A stretch of 35,346 nt of DNA from Woeseiaceae bacterium. Lineage in GTDB: Bacteria; Pseudomonadota; Gammaproteobacteria; Steroidobacterales; Woeseiaceae. Positions 33,401 through 35,346 of this stretch are shown here, in pieces. Position 1 is the stretch's first letter, and the number at the start of each line of letters is the position of its first letter. The notes beneath the pieces were generated by a model that saw only the letters and a list, made by a program, of their open reading frames with translations, was not told the origin of the DNA and did no database searches. The stretch spans positions 1-35,346 of the forward strand of contig JANQPG010000025.1 in the NCBI GenBank assembly GCA_028289545.1, read 5' to 3'. Position numbers and translations under genes: made by a program.

Positions 33401-34894
33401 TTACTCGATCCGAACCCGAAGCCGCATGCTGAAGCTCGGTGTATTGCCGGTCGACGCGGCCGCCATGGCGCCACTTGGACTCAGGCGAAAGCCGGTGATC
33501 ACCGGATCGAAACCACTGGAGTCGGGTACCGGCGTGTAGTTGTAGGGCGGACCGCCACCGGGCTGGTTGCTGAAGCTTGCGCCGGCCGCATAGGAAAAAG
33601 TCAGACCGCTCGGCGTAGTGCCATCGATGAATACGATCGGGTCACTGCCGCCCGTGTCGACGAACAGCGCGGTATTGGCGGGCACCGTATCCGTGATCGC
33701 CAGCGAGTCGCCGTCGACCGTCCCGATGCCCTGATTGGTGACACTGATCGTGTAGAGGACATTCGCGCCGGGAATGGCTTTGGGGTTGCTCGTGCCGTTG
33801 ATCGGGTCCGAGAGCGTCTGGGCGATCTTGACGACCTGGAGTACCGGGTCGGTGCTGAGGTTGAAACACACATCGTCGATGTGCCAGAAATCCCAGGGCG
33901 CCCCGGAACCGGCGGTTTGGCGGAAACGCAGCCGGAAGCCCGCATGCCGCCCGGCGTCCGGGAGATCGTACTCCCGGGTGAGTATTTGTCCGTTGAGTCC
34001 GCCGCCCGCGAAAGTCTCGAGCGCTATCCACGTGCCGCCGTCGTCGAGGTATTCGACGACGAGATCCTCGCCGGCGTCCGTGTCCTCCGAAAAACTGTCG
34101 GCGCCGCGCCGGATCCACAGGCTCAGCGTACCGAAGGTCGTGCCGCTCGTGTCGACGAAGTTGGAGCTGACGTTGACGACGCCGCCGTTGAGGAACAGCG
34201 AGCTGGTCGGCGATGAGGACGTCGCATCGCTCACACCCGCGAACCCTGTCGTGCGGTCGATGGTCCAGTTTGCCGTAAGTCCGGACTCGAAATCGTCACA
34301 GCCGCCGACGCCGAGCGTCGACGCCGGTGCGATCTCGGTCACGACCACGTCATCGATGTGCCAGTAATCGAAGTCGACGCCGCTGCCGTCGGTTTGCCGA
34401 AATCGCAAAGCCAGCGTGCCATGCAGCGCTTCGAGCGGAAGAATAAACGTTTCGTCGAAGGTTTCGCCGGGCGTACCGGCGCCCAGCCAGGTTCTGAGCG
34501 GTGCCCAGGTGCCATTGGTCCGCCGGTACTCGAGCACCAGATCCTCTTGTGCATCGGGGTCTTCGCTGAATGTATCGGCGCCGCGCCGGACCCAGACGCC
34601 AAGCCGGGCTTCCGGCACGCTCGCATTGAACGACGGGCTGGTGATCGTTACCGGGTTGTTGCGCGTAAACGCGCCGAAGGTGCCGCCGTTGGCGAAGCCT
34701 GGCGCATTGCTGACGCCGGACCTCGCCGCGTTGTTGCTGGTCCAGGGGAACAGCGAGCCGTCTTCGAAGTTGTCGCTGAACAGGATATCGCCGGGCGCCG
34801 TCGCCGCAACACCCGGGCACAGCAGGGCGGCGGCGACGAGCGCCGCGGCGCAACGGCGCGGGAGCCATGCATTACTTGGGCAGAGTCGCTTCAT
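33401..34894 (-). CDS. Secreted protein: two jelly-roll-like modules and a DUF11-like domain
   Basis: 497 residues from the ATG at 34894 (an upstream in-frame ATG exists at 35089 but gives no signal peptide). Signal peptide about 1-31. Module A (about 40-187) and module B (about 199-344) are internal repeats: each has RRGADTFSED or RRGADSFSED, then EDLVxEY, FRQTxGSG and WHIDDV near its end. Residues about 350-450 resemble a DUF11 Ig-like domain (VLYTISVTNQGIGTVDGDSL). Probably surface or extracellular adhesive/carbohydrate-binding. Converges with the GntR gene with a 19-nt gap. No catalytic domain recognised. Confidence 0.8.
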   Translation of the reverse strand: MKRLCPSNAWLPRRCAAALVAAALLCPGVAATAPGDILFSDNFEDGSLFPWTSNNAARSGVSNAPGFANGGTFGAFTRNNPVTITSPSFNASVPEARLGVWVRRGADTFSEDPDAQEDLVLEYRRTNGTWAPLRTWLGAGTPGETFDETFILPLEALHGTLALRFRQTDGSGVDFDYWHIDDVVVTEIAPASTLGVGGCDDFESGLTANWTIDRTTGFAGVSDATSSSPTSSLFLNGGVVNVSSNFVDTSGTTFGTLSLWIRRGADSFSEDTDAGEDLVVEYLDDGGTWIALETFAGGGLNGQILTREYDLPDAGRHAGFRLRFRQTAGSGAPWDFWHIDDVCFNLSTDPVLQVVKIAQTLSDPINGTSNPKAIPGANVLYTISVTNQGIGTVDGDSLAITDTVPANTALFVDTGGSDPIVFIDGTTPSGLTFSYAAGASFSNQPGGGPPYNYTPVPDSSGFDPVITGFRLSPSGAMAAASTGNTPSFSMRLRVRIE

Positions 34895-35182
34895 TGCTGT
34901 TCTGCGGGTTCCGGGACCGAGGTTCAGTGCTAACCGAGGAACCGTACGCAAGCTGTATACCGCTCCGAAACCGAGCACGTCACAATATCCTCCGTGAACC
35001 GCTTCTCGGTTGGCTGGAATCGGCGCATACGCCGGTTGAGACACGGCGTGCACCGGTCTGATTCCCCGTGTGGGGCCGGCCGCAAACACCTCGAATGCCT
35101 ATCCGGGAATATGCCGACTTGAGGTCGTTCAACAAAAGTACTAAAGTTATAACAATAATCTTGCTTCTCGGGGAGAGAGGCA
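34895..35182. other. Intergenic region between divergent genes
   Basis: 288 bp without a convincing gene. The right half is AT-rich; TATAAC at 35148-35153 could be a -10 element for the transporter-like gene, with no clear -35 at standard spacing. GGGGAGAG just before the TTG at 35183 is a ribosome site. No operator of the AAACAGTC type is seen. Confidence 0.5.
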
Positions 35183-35346
35183 TTGTCAGAAGCCGATATT
35201 CTAATAATCACGGCGGCGTCGATTGCATTCCTGCATACGGTCCTCGGCCCCGATCACTATCTCGTCTTCACGGCGATGGGCAAGGCGCGCGGCTGGACGC
35301 TGCCAAAAACGCTGCGAGTTACGCTGTATTGCGGAATAGGCCATGT
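35183..35346 (+). CDS. NicO/TauE-like membrane transporter (5' end only)
   Basis: 54 codons from a TTG at 35183 run off the window. Residues 1-25 form a first membrane segment followed by HTVLGPDH (H18, D24, H25), a histidine-rich motif like that of nickel/cobalt and TauE/SafE-type exporters; KARGWTLPKTLRVTLYCGIGH follows (quoted in part: KARGWTLPKT and CGIGHV). It probably moves a metal ion or small anion across the inner membrane. Family call rests on a short fragment. Confidence 0.65.
   Translation, partial: MSEADILIITAASIAFLHTVLGPDHYLVFTAMGKARGWTLPKTLRVTLYCGIGH

Noticed and set aside
1..35346. CRISPR arrays, tRNA or rRNA genes, insertion sequences
   Set aside because: No regularly spaced repeats, tRNA-like cloverleafs or transposase motifs were seen in either strand.

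Overview
The window is a GC-rich, densely coded stretch of a proteobacterial chromosome. Outer-membrane genes (a TonB-dependent receptor and a small beta-barrel), a periplasmic cytochrome c/PQQ dehydrogenase and many CoA-linked enzymes show a Gram-negative heterotroph. An environmental gammaproteobacterium is my best guess, but nothing here fixes the lineage. No rRNA, tRNA, CRISPR array, phage gene or transposase was seen.

Left two thirds (1-23250): a catabolic island. In order it holds a partial acyl-CoA dehydrogenase (minus), a class III CoA-transferase, and an operon of Rieske oxygenase, thiolase-like/OB-fold fusion, SCP2-type thiolase, enoyl-CoA-reductase-like SDR and CMD/AhpD protein. 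A minus-strand GST-like/MaoC pair follows, then a second Rieske oxygenase, a TetR regulator (minus), an SDR and an adrenodoxin-type ferredoxin (minus). A second long operon comes next: SDR, ThuA-like protein, third Rieske oxygenase, acetoin-dehydrogenase-like E1alpha/E1beta/E2, and a PVA-dehydrogenase-like quinohaemoprotein. A TonB receptor closes the island. The content fits uptake of a hydrophobic or bulky compound, oxygenation by Rieske enzymes fed by one ferredoxin, CoA activation, beta-oxidation or retro-aldol shortening, and lipoate-dependent cleavage of a 2-oxo or diketone intermediate. The substrate cannot be read from the sequence.

The strongest new signal is regulatory. An 18-bp palindrome, AAACAGTC-NN-GACTGTTT, recurs in the promoter gaps of this island (1157-1174, 2431-2448, 11578-11595, 12801-12818, and a degenerate copy at 9297-9314). 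In three promoters its centre lies exactly 29.5 bp upstream of a TATACT/TATTAT -10 box. The TetR gene at 10817-11461 sits beside one copy and is the obvious candidate repressor, so the island looks like one locally clustered regulon.

Middle (23319-27242): an SDR followed by a 50-bp relic of a paralogous SDR 3' end, a GST, a DUF2784 membrane protein, a small beta-barrel, a GC-rich hairpin between convergent genes, then a minus-strand pair: a secreted SnoaL/DUF4440-like protein and a halohydrin-dehalogenase-like SDR in which alanine replaces the catalytic tyrosine.

Right part (27403-33381): a separate operon of a second class III CoA-transferase, HyuA- and HyuB-like hydantoinase/oxoprolinase subunits and a GntR/UTRA regulator. 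The window ends with a secreted protein built from two copies of a jelly-roll-like module plus a DUF11-like domain (minus) and the start of a NicO/TauE-like membrane transporter.
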